From Mycogone perniciosa (Eukaryota > Ascomycota > Sordariomycetes > Hypocreales > Hypocreaceae), in NCBI GenBank assembly GCA_025331125.1, contig JAOALB010000205.1, positions 1 through 64,000 of the forward strand: DNA of 64,000 nt, in the 5' to 3' direction. The notes beneath the pieces were generated by a model. The model saw nothing but the letters and a program-made list of their open reading frames with translations, was not told the DNA's origin and made no database searches. Of this stretch, positions 33,045-45,072 are shown piece by piece (the stretch's first letter is position 1; every line of letters begins with the position of its first letter). The translations under genes were made by a program, and so were the position numbers.

Positions 33045-35139
33045 ATGGGTGGTTGCAACTCAACATGTTGCGGAGGTGAGTCGACTTGACGCAGCCAACT
33101 TGTCTTGTCGCCCTGGCAGCACCTGATTCTGACGGTGTCTGCGTCTGTCTCTCTAGGTCGAGCCCGCGACGGCCTCTACGAGCCGGCTCTTGCCGATAGC
33201 GAGCGCGAAGCTGTCGCCGACCTGCTTCAATACCTGGAAAACGTCTGTTTCCCCGCCTGTGTCTGCGTTTTCTGCACTACTGCTGACTCTATCACCAGCG
33301 CGGCGAGACTGATTTCTTCTCTGGCGAACCTCTCCGAGCTCTGAGCACGCTAGTCTTCTCCGAGAACATCGACCTCCAACGAAGTGCAAGCTTGACATTT
33401 GCCGAAATCACAGAGCGAGGTATGTAGATTTCAACAGACTGGCGCTCGACCAGCGGCCTGGTTACGACCCCCCCACGCCACTCACGTCTTACTAACTTCA
33501 ACATCGCCAAGACGTCCGTGAAGTCGATCGCGATACCCTCGAGCCAATCTTGTTCCTACTGCAGAGCCCCGACATCGAGGTCCAAAGAGCAGCCAGCGCG
33601 GCCCTGGGAAATCTGGCAGTTAACAGTAGGAATCCCATCCTCTCACACTTCGCCCAGAGTCTCTTGTTCCTAACTGCGATCCGCCTCAGCCGAAAACAAA
33701 GTTCTCATTGTCCAGCTTGGCGGTTTGACTCCCTTGATCAGGCAGATGCTATCGCCCAATGTCGAGGTCCAGTGCAATGCCGTCGGTTGCATAACCAACC
33801 TGGCAACCCATGAGGAAAACAAAGCCAAGATTGCCCGGTCTGGCGCCTTGGGTCCGTTGACCAGGCTCGCCAAGTCAAAGGACATGCGGGTTCAGAGGAA
33901 CGCCACGGGTGCCTTGCTCAACATGACACACTCTGGTAAGATTCCCTAGGGCTTCGGGGTTCATGATGTAATCCACTCTGACAGCGCCCTTAGATGAGAA
34001 CCGACAACAACTCGTCAATGCCGGCGCCATCCCCGTTCTTGTCCAGCTTCTCTCCTCCCCAGATGTGGACGTCCAATACTACTGCACTACCGCCCTGAGC
34101 AATATTGCCGTGGATGCCAACAACAGAAGGAAACTGGCTACGTCAGAACCCAAGCTTGTCCAGTCCCTGGTTAACCTCATGGACTCGTCCTCTCCCAAGG
34201 TCCAGTGCCAAGCCGCTCTGGCTCTCCGAAACCTGGCCTCGGACGAAAAGTATCAACTTGATATTGTGCGAGCCAATGGTCTCCATCCCCTGCTGCGCCT
34301 CCTTCAGTCATCATATCTCCCTCTGATTCTCTCCGCCGTTGCTTGCATACGGAACATCTCCATCCATCCCATGAACGAGTCTCCCATCATCGAAGCCAAC
34401 TTCCTCAAGCCCTTGGTGGATCTTTTGGGTTCGACTGACAACGAGGAAATCCAATGCCATGCCATCTCGACCCTGCGGAACTTGGCAGCTAGCTCAGACC
34501 GCAACAAGGCACTTGTGTTGGAGGCGGGCGCTGTTCAGAAATGCAAGCAACTTGTGCTTGACGTTCCCGTGACGGTGCAATCAGAGATGACGGCTGCCAT
34601 TGCAGTGCTCGCCCTGAGTGATGATCTCAAGTCACATCTGTTGAACCTCGGAGTTTGCGACGTCCTGATTCCTCTGACCCACTCAGATAGCATCGAAGTT
34701 CAGGGCAACAGCGCTGCTGCTTTGGGCAACCTATCGTCTAAAGGTATGTAAACTCCCTTGGTAGTGTAGTGCTTGAAAGTGTATTCACGACTAACATATT
34801 GCAGTTGGCGACTACTCCATCTTTGTTCAGAACTGGAACGAGCCCAATGGCGGTGTTCACGGCTACTTGTGCCGCTTCCTAAAGTCTGGCGATGCTACCT
34901 TCCAGCACATTGCCGTGTGGACCTTGCTTCAACTGTTCGAGTCTGAAGACAAGACACTCATTGGCCAGATTGGCAAGGCAGATGATATTATTGAAAATAT
35001 CCGAGATATTGCCGCACGTCAGATCGGGCCCGACCCTGAAGGCGAAGAGGAGGATGAGGGCGAAGTCATCAACCTCGCCCAGCGATGCCTTGAGCTCCTG
35101 GGTCAGAGCACTGGGTCCAAGGCACATATTGAAGGCTAG
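33045..35139 (+). CDS. vac8: Vacuolar membrane armadillo-repeat protein Vac8
   Basis: Armadillo-repeat scaffold on the vacuole needed for vacuole inheritance, homotypic fusion, nucleus-vacuole contact and some autophagy routes. Seven exons: 33045-33075, 33157-33242, 33299-33419, 33512-33625, 33690-33935, 33994-34743 and 34805-35139. All phases close, giving 560 aa, the family's normal length. The start MGGCNSTCCGG has Gly2 for myristoylation and Cys4, Cys8 and Cys9 for palmitoylation. About eleven ARM repeats follow, for example PILFLLQSPDIEVQRAASAALGNLAVN and PLIRQMLSPNVEVQCNAVGCITNLATHEENK, up to about residue 510. The end is acidic (EGEEEDEGEVINLAQRCLELLG). Exon 1 carries only the lipid-anchor sequence. 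Nothing is missing. Confidence 0.96.
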
Positions 35140-35763
35140 GCTGGTGCCTCGATACCGAAGCTTCGGCGCGAATGATTCCCATTTGGTGTGTTATACTGGC
35201 AGGCTCGTCAGCGGGATGGGTTAGCGTGGCATGGCGATGCAATGGCGTTCTAGGCGTCTCAAGCTTGTCCCCCAGATTGAACTGGAGGTAATTTTCTTTT
35301 CATGGCCCTCTCTTTATGCGAGGAGAAATCTTTTCCATCTTCTTGCTTTCATCCTGTCTTTGCTCCCTCTTTTCCTTTTCGCCCTTTTTCTAATCCTCAT
35401 GGAACAACAAGCGTGTTCTCTTCTAGGGATTCTCGTTCGACCATACCAGCCTAGGTATGATGCACCTGGGGTGTGGGACTATTTTGGAGGCTTAGGATGA
35501 TGAGTTCTTGTGATGCAAGGATACAGGGTGCCGAGTTTCCTTTTTGTACAAAGCATATGCGGCCTGAGACCGCGGTCAGCCCAGCATTAGTGATTTGATT
35601 TGAAACAAGTGGGCAAGGGGAGATGGAGGCGGATTTGAAAGATCAAGACATGAGGACAACAGCTGTAATTAGACGATGATATTTTACAAGCTCTTATACC
35701 CTTGGTAAAGCATACAGCAGTCTCTACAACCATGCTGGTGAAGTAATCTCGAGTCCGTAGTCA
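35140..35763. other. Intergenic between convergent genes
   Basis: 3' UTRs of Vac8 and Imp1; no gene seen. Confidence 0.5.
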
Positions 35764-36317
35764 TCAATCCAGTTTCTGGAGCCCGTCTTTGGCCCATGTA
35801 CGCTCTGTCCACGGCAAAATTTTGGCCACTATTTTGCCCTGAATAAGAGCGAGTGGTAAGGGGCCAAACTGCCTTGAGTCTCTAGAGGCCGGAAGATTGT
35901 CTCCTACGATCCAGCAATGGCCTTCGGGAACCTATTCCGCCTTAGTCCTAGTCCTAGTTGATATATAAAAGTCAAGACGATGGCTCGTACCTGAATCATT
36001 TGCTCCTCTCCTGGTTCCCCCGGCGTCCCCAATGAGACATAATCACCCGGCATGCCAATGACACGCTTGACGCCGTTCTGAGTCGCAAAGATGGGGATCT
36101 TGTAGAGGACGAGATCGCCGACTTTGACGCCGCGGCCGAGGCGGTATGTCATGTCTGCAGCGATCCAGTCGCCGTCGACGGTGAAGGTGGGGAGCATGGA
36201 GGGTCCTTGGGCGGGAGAGATTTGGAGGAGGTGGGAGAAGGTGAGGTGTGCGAGACAGGTGATTTTGAGGGTGGAGATGGTGAAGCGGAGGGGGTGGCCG
36301 AGGAGATGGGAGATCAT
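35764..36317 (-). CDS. imp1: Mitochondrial inner membrane peptidase subunit Imp1
   Basis: Signal-peptidase-like serine protease of the inner membrane, cleaving sorting signals of intermembrane-space proteins. Exons are 35991-36317 and 35764-35931 with a 59-nt intron in phase 0 (donor GTACGA, acceptor AATAG), 164 aa. An N-terminal hydrophobic helix (STLKITCLAHLTFSHLLQI) is followed by GPSMLPT with the catalytic Ser near residue 40. KRVIGMPGD with the catalytic Lys lies near residue 85, and VPEGHCWIVGDNLPASRDSRQFGPL is the conserved box E region. VPEGHCWIVGDN right after the intron confirms the splice. Closer to Imp1 than Imp2 by the IQVPEGHxW context; that assignment is from family knowledge. 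Confidence 0.92.
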
Positions 36318-36693
36318 TATGTATGTAAGATGAGATGTGAGGAAATGTTGGAGGTTTGTTTGGCTATAACCGGTTGAGGGATTTCATGATATACAAGGGT
36401 TCAATCTCTTTGCATCTTTTGGAAATGTGGTTTCAGAAGTGAAACAAGTGTAGAGTAATGTTGGCAAAGGTCGAAGTGAGAGTCCTGAAGAATAATGATG
36501 GGTTGAGAGCACAAGGCTGAGAGAGCCAAAGTGGCTAGCCCTCCCCTCTTAACAGGGGTCTTGGGTGACGTTGTGGGCTGAGCTCAGCTGCAGCTTCACA
36601 ACTCTTCCCCTCCATCATCTCCATCTAGGCAGATCAGGTCACACTTCTCCCACTCCCACTCCCACTCTTCTTGCGCCTCCGCCTGCTCGCACA
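36318..36693. other. Divergent promoter region of imp1 and mtIF3
   Basis: 376 bp between start codons of two divergent mitochondrial genes. No TATA box seen. A CCCACT tandem occurs near 36650-36665. Confidence 0.45.
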
Positions 36694-37551
36694 ATGAGAG
36701 GCAGTCAATGCGTCTGCAACACCCACAGAGCCTTTTATAGGGCCATTGGCTCCTCTGGATCAGCCTGCGAAGCTCCCAGACGGAGCCTGCTCCTGCACGT
36801 GCCCACGACATTTCCCTCCACATCAGCTCGTCGCCGGCCCATTGCGACCCAATTACGATCATACGCCAACTCTCCTCGCCCTTCTCGCCCTTCAAACCAA
36901 GCGTCAGCCGGTAGCACAGCTTCCTCGTCCTCAGACCCCGACAACCGCGGCTACGACAAGCGCTTCACCACCCAGCGCGACATCGACCGCTCTGGGCGCG
37001 ACCGTCCCCCCTGGGACCATGAAATCACCGACCCGCAAATCATGGTCATCGACAACGGCGTTGTCGAAGGGCCTCTCGCCACGCGCTACGTCCTCACGAA
37101 GCTCGAGCCGGGGGAATCCCTGCGCATGATCCAGCCCTACGTCCCCGCGGACGCTAAAATTCCGCGCGCGGTGCAATTCGCAGTGTGCAAGATCGTGAAC
37201 AAGCGCGACGAGTATGAGCGCCAGAAGCAGCTGAAGGAGAAGAAGAAGACGGCTGCGGCGACAAAGGCCAAGACCAAGGAGATGGAGTTGACGTGGGCGA
37301 TTAGCGGCCATGACTTGACGACCAAGTTGAGGCAGATGGGCGGCTTTTTGGGCAAGGGGATGAAAGTTGAGCTGACGCTTGGGAAGAAGAAGGGCGGGAG
37401 ACAAGTCGGGGCGGACGAGGCGAAGGATGTGCTGAAGAAAGTGAGGGAAGAGATGGAGATTTATGGTGGGAGGGAGGCAAAGCCGGCGAATGGGCAGATT
37501 GGAGGCACGATGCGGCTGTATCTTGAGGGTGTGAAGACGAAATCATCATAG
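36694..37551 (+). CDS. Mitochondrial translation initiation factor IF-3
   Basis: Bacterial-type IF3 acting on the small mitoribosomal subunit; the yeast counterpart is Aim23. 285 aa, single exon, start at the first ATG (36694); the frame upstream opens only at a GTG. The N-terminal about 50 residues are rich in Arg, Ser and Ala with no acids (targeting peptide; RRRPIATQLRSYA is a likely cleavage zone). The IF3 N-domain begins at ITDPQIMVIDNGVVEGPLAT. The linker is a Lys/Glu helix (EYERQKQLKEKKKTAAATKAKTKEME). The C-domain carries ELTWAISGHDLTTKLRQMGGFLGKGMKVELTLGKKKGGR, the expected alternating fold. The gene is divergent from imp1 and convergent with alb1. Confidence 0.87.
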   Translation: MRGSQCVCNTHRAFYRAIGSSGSACEAPRRSLLLHVPTTFPSTSARRRPIATQLRSYANSPRPSRPSNQASAGSTASSSSDPDNRGYDKRFTTQRDIDRSGRDRPPWDHEITDPQIMVIDNGVVEGPLATRYVLTKLEPGESLRMIQPYVPADAKIPRAVQFAVCKIVNKRDEYERQKQLKEKKKTAAATKAKTKEMELTWAISGHDLTTKLRQMGGFLGKGMKVELTLGKKKGGRQVGADEAKDVLKKVREEMEIYGGREAKPANGQIGGTMRLYLEGVKTKSS

Positions 37552-37754
37552 ATCCCATGTATATGTAGATATTGGTGCAGCCAGATGGCGAGGTCTATAT
37601 CAACCATGTCGTGAAACAAGTACATTTTTTGTTCATCATACGATAGTGCCCAAATTGCCCATACCCGCCTGTGATTCTAAACACAGATGCCGAAACGCCA
37701 AGCGCCTTGTGGATAATATGCCCCTCCAGTTCCTCCGTCATATCGCCATGCTCC

Positions 37755-38355
37755 TCAGAGAATCTCGTCATCGTCATCAACAGCTAGTACGGCAGCCGCA
37801 ATAGACCGGGGAACAGCAGCAATGCGCTCATCGGCGTTGTCACCATCCATCTCCTCATCCGTCTCCCAGCCCTGAGCACCGTCTGCACCTTCATCATCGC
37901 CACCCTTGCCCGTCAGCGCATTCTCCCCCGCAGCCGCCTTGTTGATGTCATCCCAAGCCTTCTTCCTCGCCTGCGTGACCTTTGATCTCCCCATGCTCTT
38001 CTCGACCCTCTTGCTTGTGCGCTCAAGGATTGCCTCGGCCATTTCCAGGCCCTTTTCTTGTCGCCGGCGTGCTTTGGCGGAGAGTTGGCGGCCGCGCTTG
38101 GACTTTTTGGTGACGCCTGCGGAGTGGTGGGCTGCGAGGACGGAAGGGCGATGAGAGGTGGTCTTGGAGGAGGAGGGCGATGTGTCGGAAGGGAGGGCGA
38201 CGTTTTTGAGAGACTTGTCGGTGTTGATGCTGGGCGAGGTTGCGCGGCGAGCGGCGCGGGAGCGTTTTGAGATGGCAACTGTAACGAGGTGAGCTTCTGG
38301 AACATGGATTGAACCAAACTAAATAGAGAGTGCACTAACTATTCTTCTTGGCCAT
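37755..38355 (-). CDS. alb1: Ribosome export factor Alb1
   Basis: Small basic nuclear shuttling factor that partners Arx1 on pre-60S particles. Exon 1 is only 16 nt (38340-38355, MAKKN plus one base). A 61-nt intron (donor GTTAGT) joins in phase 1 to 37755-38278, 179 aa. The start region MAKKNIAISKRSRAARRATSPSI is conserved in the family. The centre KKSKRGRQLSAKARRRQEKGLEMAEAILERT is strongly basic and the C-terminus acidic (DDEGADGAQGWETDEEMDGDN). The tiny first exon would be missed by a plain ORF search. Confidence 0.85.
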
Positions 38356-38596
38356 TATGTAGTATTTATTTTATTTTATTTTCTTCCTGTGCTTGGAGGG
38401 GTGTGTTGCAGTGGTTATCGCAGCTTTTTTGTGGTGGTTTCGGGGAAATTTTCGAGATCGATAAATGGCTATTATCTACCCCACATTCGAGTCTTCACCT
38501 GAGCGGGTATTCCTCACCGAAAGGCTCACCGTGGTGGGGCATCGCGGGTATCCGATTTCTGGCATCATCTTCCTCTTTTGATCTTTCACCCGACAA

Positions 38597-40753
38597 TTAG
38601 GGCATAATGTCTGATTCACACATCCACCATGGGGACAGATCCATTTGCTGCACGCTATCGCCCAGATTCCAAAATGTCTGGAGGTTATCAAGAGAGATCG
38701 AAGGCATCATGCAATCATCACTGCTTGGGGCCTCATTGACATCGATGTCTGAAATCGGTGATTGCTGCTCTCCATTCAGGTTGTTTCTGCTCAACTGCGG
38801 CGTGTACTTGGCTTTGCTGCCCGTCTGTATGCCCAGTGTGTGACGTGCAATCATCTGAACTTCTTGCAGATTACTCGCCGCTTGCGACCATACTGCTGCC
38901 ATGGCCTTGTGAAACCCAATGCTCATGCGGATTTGGTCACGCGCGACGGCGAGTTTCTGGTCCTTGAGGAAGAACTTGCATGCAGACAGGAGGGAGAGCG
39001 TGCCTGTTGTGACCATGCACACGGTGAAGGGCGAGTGGCCGCACGGCCGTGTCGGGAGGGCCAAGAGCCGGATCTGGGCCTCAGCTGCACGGATGCACTT
39101 TGCTGTGTGAACAAGCTTGAATTCAGCTGCTTCTTTGGGGGGCATGTTAATTGAAGGGGCTGAGCAGTGGGATATGCCCTCGAGTGGGTCGATAAAGCAT
39201 TTGGAGAATGGCCTGTGAAGGCCTATTATCGTCCTGCATGCATGTGAGATGAGTGTTGAGGGCAAATCAAGACAGGAAAGGGGACGACCTACGCATCGAG
39301 GGACATTAAAGCTTGGAAAATGAGCTCATCGACCTCCCCACACTCAGAGAAGATGTCCCTCTTAGATTTTGGAAGGAGGAGCATCCATCCATCAATGGTG
39401 GCATCTACGGACTCTAGGACTCTTGGTGAAGTACCACTGGAAAATTCAGTGGTTCCCTTGGCCATGGAAAGGGCCCTGGACATGGCTATAGCCATGGCGT
39501 GGGTGCAGCCGATGAGGTAGGCAAAGGAGGAAAAGACGTAGTTGTCGGTTTCAAACTCCCGAAGGTTGAACTCTTCCAGAGTTCTGGGGATCGGGATATT
39601 CTACAGCAGATTGATTGTTAGCCGATTTCCTCATCCATAGCCCATAGCCGGTCAAGTTTAGGACACTTACTCCTGATTCATATTCCCTTTCTTCACAAGG
39701 GAGTTCCGTAGTAGCGTCAACGGCAAAACAGGCAAATTCGCCGGCTCGCTTGATGGCCGCATAGTACGCATCGACAATGAAGATCTGCCACCACGTTCTC
39801 CTCCAGCACTCCTCCAAGACGGGGTCTCCTTCGCCATTGTCGCTAGCGAATTCGCGACGAAACATTCCCGATTGAAGGGCTATTTCAATGGCTGTATCGA
39901 TGTGCTGCCGGGACTTTAATGGACTTCCGCGCCAGTATAGAGCAATGGAGTAGAGAAGATGGGCTTGAGCTATGAAGTAATTTGATGAGTCTCGGGGAAT
40001 GTCGGCAAGGGTATTGCTGACTAGGTCTTCGAGGGTATTGGTGCTGGGTTGGGTCGTGGGCTGAGTCGAGGTGATGTAGATGGAGCCGATCAAGCGCATG
40101 ACGTAGATGAGTGGTTTCAGGGCGGTTTGCTTGGATGTGTCTTGAAGACGCCTCTCCATGGCCCTTTGAGGCAGGACACAGGGATGATAACGGTGGAAGC
40201 ATTTGTAGTAGATATCAATGTAGGGATCCCGAGAGATATCGATAGACTGGGCGTCGAAAAGCGAAGTTGTTGAGCTGTCGGTAGACCAGACATCCTTTGG
40301 TGGAGTAAACAGCCTTGAATTTACAGGTGTCAGCTCCGATATGTGGCTAGTGGCATAGTAACCATTATCTGATGCAGGCAAGGCCGGATACTCGTCAGGT
40401 CTCACGTCTCCAGGACTCTTATTGTTGTCCGAAGCAGGTCGAGAAGTTCCCGTGACGGGTGATAACTGGCCCCCATTCCTTGAAGCAGCCAAGCCTGCAG
40501 CTAAAACTGCAGCTTGACTGCGACGAGCCGCAAGAGTTGCCCGATCAAGACCGCCTCTTCGGGACTTTGTATAGTTGCACTCTCTGCCCTCGGCGAAGCA
40601 GCGATCACACTGCGGCTTCTTGGCATCGCAGCGGACGTGCCGCGTACGACAGGGCAGACAAGCTAATGAGACTCGGCTACCAGATCCGCCTTTATTGATG
40701 CTGATTGCGGCTGTTTGTGACGAAGATTGAGGGTGCTGTGTTGCATCTTCCAT
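38597..40753 (-). CDS. Zn2Cys6 fungal transcription factor
   Basis: Exons are 39671-40753, 39293-39600 and 38597-39233; introns are 70 and 59 nt with phases 0 and 2, giving 675 aa. The DNA-binding zinc cluster is at residues 32-59 (Cys32, 35, 42, 49, 52 and 59; CLPCRTRHVRC then CDRCFAEGREC). A Ser/Asn-rich linker precedes the fungal-specific transcription factor domain from about residue 175: YIDIYYKCFHRYHPCVLP, LLYSIALYWRGSPLKSRQHIDTAIEIALQSGM, and EECWRRTWWQIFIVDAYYAA. The end, from about residue 600, is Ser/Asp-rich, possibly activating. Nearest neighbour on its promoter side is the amidase-like gene 1.2 kb away, read in the opposite direction; it may or may not control it. Confidence 0.9.
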
Positions 40754-41947
40754 GCCGAGCAGTGAGTGGTGTGAGTGGACAGTGGATAATACAAGTAGGC
40801 GGTTTATGGATTTAGGCGACTCAATGGAGATGCCGGGGCGAACAATGTGTGAATGGATCGGCTACCCAAAGACGAGAGAATCCGGATACCAACTTCTTGA
40901 CGCGGGAAATGGGGATAATAATTGAAAAGTTGAGAAGGCTTTCGATTTCGAATTGGAACTGATTGAGAAGCCCGCGGGTATCCGTTTCGGGTATTCGATG
41001 ACGGAGCGGATAACCGAATAACCGTAGTTCTGGCCATTCTCAAATCTCTTTATATACATACTTACAGAAACATCATGGGTAGAAAAATGAGCAAAAGTCC
41101 ACTAATTGCACATAATAATTTGTGATTATTTATTTACATTATATTATATTATATTATTTAATTCATTCTTAAGTAGCAATCACGCTGATTGTTCATTGAC
41201 AAGTCATCCAGCCGCTGTATCCCCCTATAAAATCCGAGATGTCAGCTTATGGATACCGAAACCCGGGTATCCGAATGTGAGAATGACTCGTCAGATAGAC
41301 AGACTCTTAAATTACACGGCTCTCGTTTCGTTTGGGATCTTGATTCGCGGATCGTCGAGCCGGGCCTGCCGAACTGCTATACATCTACTTCGTACGGAGT
41401 ACGGAGTACTCCGTATTATTATATATTGGGTGAATAGAAAGCTGTTAATACCTTGTATGAAGCTATCAACCAAGTGGCTGCAATGCAAGTTATGCACTTT
41501 GTACAGAGTCATGGCCATTTATACTGAATAATGCATGAATATCTAGGTATTCTCGCCAGTGCATTATATGCATCTTCATAAGTTCGCAAAGCTGTTATGT
41601 TATACTAATAGGTTTATGAAATGCAACTCTGCTCCGTATTTGGCCCAGAAGCGGCATTCATCCAGGGACATGTCCAATTACAGCTCTTGGGCCTGAATCA
41701 GAATTGCCTCCCAATCCCACCTTGCGTTCCAGGTTTCCACACTTCTAGTAATACTTTCCGTTCTGGGACTCTTGTGCAGCGATTCTTATGTACGACACGA
41801 CATGGATTTTCTTTTTTGCTCGTCATGATGAAGAAAAATTTGGGCTGGATGAGGGACTTCTTGAAGAACCAAGTTCCTGACTCTTACCTTCATCAGCCCT
41901 CTATTGATCGACACGGAAGCGACGCGTCTTTCGCAGGTGTCGTCAAT
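40754..41947. other. Intergenic, AT-rich
   Basis: Divergent spacer between the Zn2Cys6 regulator and the amidase-like gene. It holds a TTATA tandem (about 41138-41160), a compact palindromic cluster of TACGGAGTACGGAGTACTCCGTA at about 41395-41417, and another half motif near 41633. The frame of the amidase exon 1 extends upstream to 41621, so an earlier start is possible. Confidence 0.5.
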
Positions 41948-44222
41948 ATGAAGTCTCTCTTTACGGCTGTAATCGCAGGGACACATTACCTTTTGCACCC
42001 TCAGAAATTGGTAAATTACGCATTTGGCGATTGAATGCTCATTCCTTCCGATAGTAGTTCTAATGGTTGCCGTATCTTTTAGGGCAGCATTGAGGAAACC
42101 ATCAATCCTGATGCCCTCATCCCCGTCACCCTCCTAGATACGAATGAGATCTTTGGCGACCTCCAGGGCATCCTGAGCTTGTTTGCGACAGTTGATGATG
42201 TCTTCCAGCCCGAGTTTGGTAGTGTGCTGGTAGAAAAGCCAGCAAGAGATGGCAGCTCTGCTGCTCGGGCGCGATCCTCGAAGAGCGACGCCAAAGCTGC
42301 CTATACCTTGAGCCAGCCCGAAGTGCAGGCGTTCGGCTTTGAGGAATTGCCTTCGGGTCCGTATTTCCTGCACGGACCGAACTTGTACCAGGCTTGGAGA
42401 TTGTATGATGATGAATTCGATGCCTTCACCTTTGGTGTTATTCCTGAGAGCATCAACGGCTCGTCAGATGCGTATGACCCCCTTCAACAAACTCACTGCA
42501 GGCTCTTTTTAATGGGAAAATAGATACGAAGCCCTATCCTCGCTCTCCGACAATGGCTCATTTAAATCCATCGCAGTCCCATCTCGTTTGTACCGCCCTG
42601 CTCCTTCTATCCGTAAGCCCCTCTCCGGTATTCGCATCTCCATTACCGATGCCATGTCCCTGAAGGGTGTGCAGACTACTCTTTCTAGCCGCTCGTGGAC
42701 TCAGCTTTACAACACTGAGGCAACTACCACAGCAGACTACGTCCAGAAACTTATCGACATGGGTGCCGTCATTGTTGGCAAGACAAAGTCCTCCCAGTTT
42801 GACTCGGGCAGGGAGTGGGTGGACACAGAAGCTCCGTGGAATCCTAGAGGCGATGGCTATCAGGATTCATCATGGAGCGCGGCAGGGGCTGGAGCTAGTC
42901 TCAGTGGTTATAGCTGGTTGCAGCATTCTGTCGCTCAGGATGGTAATCCATTTCTCAACGAGTTCGAGAATGCACGATACTGACGTGGAAGCAGCCATTG
43001 AAGGCGTGCGCGAGCAGTCCAGCGTCCACGGCTTGTATTCGATTCGTTCTTCGGCTGGAAGTGCCTCACTAAGTGGGTGGCAGATTAGCTCGACGTCAGT
43101 CAATTCCTCATTAGCTAGGCGTATCTCTGTTCTGACATAGAAGTAGGCATTACGACTCTGCTGGCCTACTCAGTCGCGATTTGAACGATCTGCTCAAGAT
43201 TGCCCAGTTGGCACTGACCTCAAACACCAACGTCACTCTTCCGAAGAGGCTCCTATATCCTGTGGACCTTTACCCTGTTCTGTCCAAGGAGCACAAAGAA
43301 TTGGACGACAAGTTCGTCGCCACTCTGGAAAAGTTACTCGGCGTAAAAGCAAACAGGATTCGCTTGTCCGATATCTGGGCCAAGAAGTCGCCCGCAGAAG
43401 CCAAAGGCCAAGGCCTTCAAGAGTACATGAAACATGTAAGCTTGGCGTTGAACACGATTGGGTGTACTGAAGCTTCATCTCAAGACTAACAGATGAAAGG
43501 CGCCATTCGGATCATTCTGTTACGACTTCTACCACGAATATGATGAGTTCCGCAAGAGCTATCGAAGCAAATTTGGTCGTGAGCCTTATGTTGAGGCTAC
43601 TCCACGGTCCAGATGGTACGTCCACTTGATGTTTTTTAGAAGACGGCGAGACTGACAGTGAACCAGGAGTCTTGGCGAGAAGACGACAAAGGAAGAATAC
43701 AATGATTACTTGAAACGACTCGAGGTGTTCAAGAAGTGGTTCAATGAGAACATCATGTCGACCATTGCCGATTCCCAGACCGTCATGATCCTCCCATTTG
43801 GCTCAGATGAGACGACATACCGCGACGACCCTCCACGGTATGTCAACTTACTTCTGATTGATGTTGGGAGAATGATGAACTGATCAGTACCAGCAAACCG
43901 ACTTCGATTGATGGCGTCACGGCAGAGCTCCTCTCCCCCCTCCTGGGCACACCGCAAATCGTTGTACCATGTGAGTTTCTCCGTTTTGTGACTGATCATG
44001 CTCGCTTCGACTAACAAGAAAATGACAGTCTCACAGCTGCCTTATCACTCCAAGATCAGTGGAAGGACAGAATACCGGCCCGTCTGCAGCTCCCTCATGG
44101 GTCCTCAAGGTGGTGATGTCATGCTGATCCAGCTGGTCAAGAAAGCATTTGAGCAAGCCAGGTGGCGGACCAAAGTTGATACTGGGCGGTCAGTGTTCCC
44201 CGAGAACTACAAGCCTTCGTGA
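41948..44222 (+). CDS. Amidase-signature family protein, catalytic serines lost
   Basis: Amidase signature family by overall sequence. Nine exons: 41948-42010, 42083-42471, 42524-42942, 42995-43094, 43147-43435, 43500-43615, 43667-43837, 43888-43970 and 44029-44222. All phases close, giving 607 aa. The core starts with PLSGIRISITDAMSLKG. The catalytic Lys is kept in VGKTKSSQF (codon 42780-42782). The Ser-rich loop that should read SSSSSGAG is GYQDSSWSAAGAGASLSGYSW, so the cis-Ser position is Ala. The nucleophile loop that should read GTDTxGSIR is VAQDAIEGVR, Gly replacing Ser (codon 43003-43005). Later family blocks are intact (KPTSIDGVTAELLSPLLGTPQIVVPF and PVCSSLMGPQGGDVMLI). It may be a non-catalytic paralogue. 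The ATG at 41948 begins a weakly hydrophobic segment; the true start may lie further upstream. Confidence 0.8.
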
Positions 44223-45072
44223 ACGTGACTTCAGAACATAGTCCACCTGGGATTCTGCAGTGATGTAGAACGAGGCAGAAGTTGGTTGGCTGACTGACGA
44301 AGCGAGGCGGGGGGCTGCAGCAGCTTTGAGGAGTAGGTATTTAGACCATTGCGGCCTCTTTTTAGACCTACAGCTGAGCAAAGGAATGAAGAGGCGAAAA
44401 GCCTGCATTAATGTTGGCACTAGATATGATAAACAGGTAAACTAATGCAGCAGCAGGGGGCTTTTGTATGCCTGTCGTGCTTCAGGTTCGATATCTGCGG
44501 GGTGAAAAACAGGCGTGGCTCAGCCCATCTGTCTTCCTCGGGTGTCTGACCATGGACGGTCGTTTCTTTCTGTCGTATCTCATCTGCCTGAACGATCTCT
44601 CCCGCTTAATAGTACGAAGTAGCATTCTCTCCCTCTTCCCAGAGAGGAAGAGGTCGACGACTCTATCTCGTCAGACATACATATGTGCTGTGATAAACGA
44701 GCTGTACCCCAACACACCAACACACATATATCATGTGCAGTCAAGACGCGGCCAACAAGTCGAATCGAACCAACCAACCATTGCAGAGATGATGGCGCCA
44801 GTCCCCATGTGAGAAAGCGAGGTTGCATTGCATGTGGCATGGATTGGCCAACGTTCCGGATGATGCACTCCGAGCTGTGAAGAGAGGCTCTGCTGGAGGG
44901 ATCGCTTATAATAGCACACGGTCCTAATCCAGCACTCGGTCCTTAGCTACAGATACATATCCTTTATCTTCGTCGATCCAAAAAATCTCCGATTGCTCGG
45001 GTGCTAAATCATTCCGTCCGGTATTAAACAGGGGTAACTGAACAGGGAACACTGCCAAGCAAGTATCGCAAC
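44223..45072. other. Intergenic
   Basis: Between the amidase-like gene and the ligase-like gene, both on the plus strand. No exon supported. Confidence 0.5.

Noticed and set aside
32645..33089. Upstream frames overlapping the Vac8 start
   Set aside because: Ser/Arg-rich translation of 5' leader sequence; MGGCNSTCC with lipidation residues clearly marks the real start.
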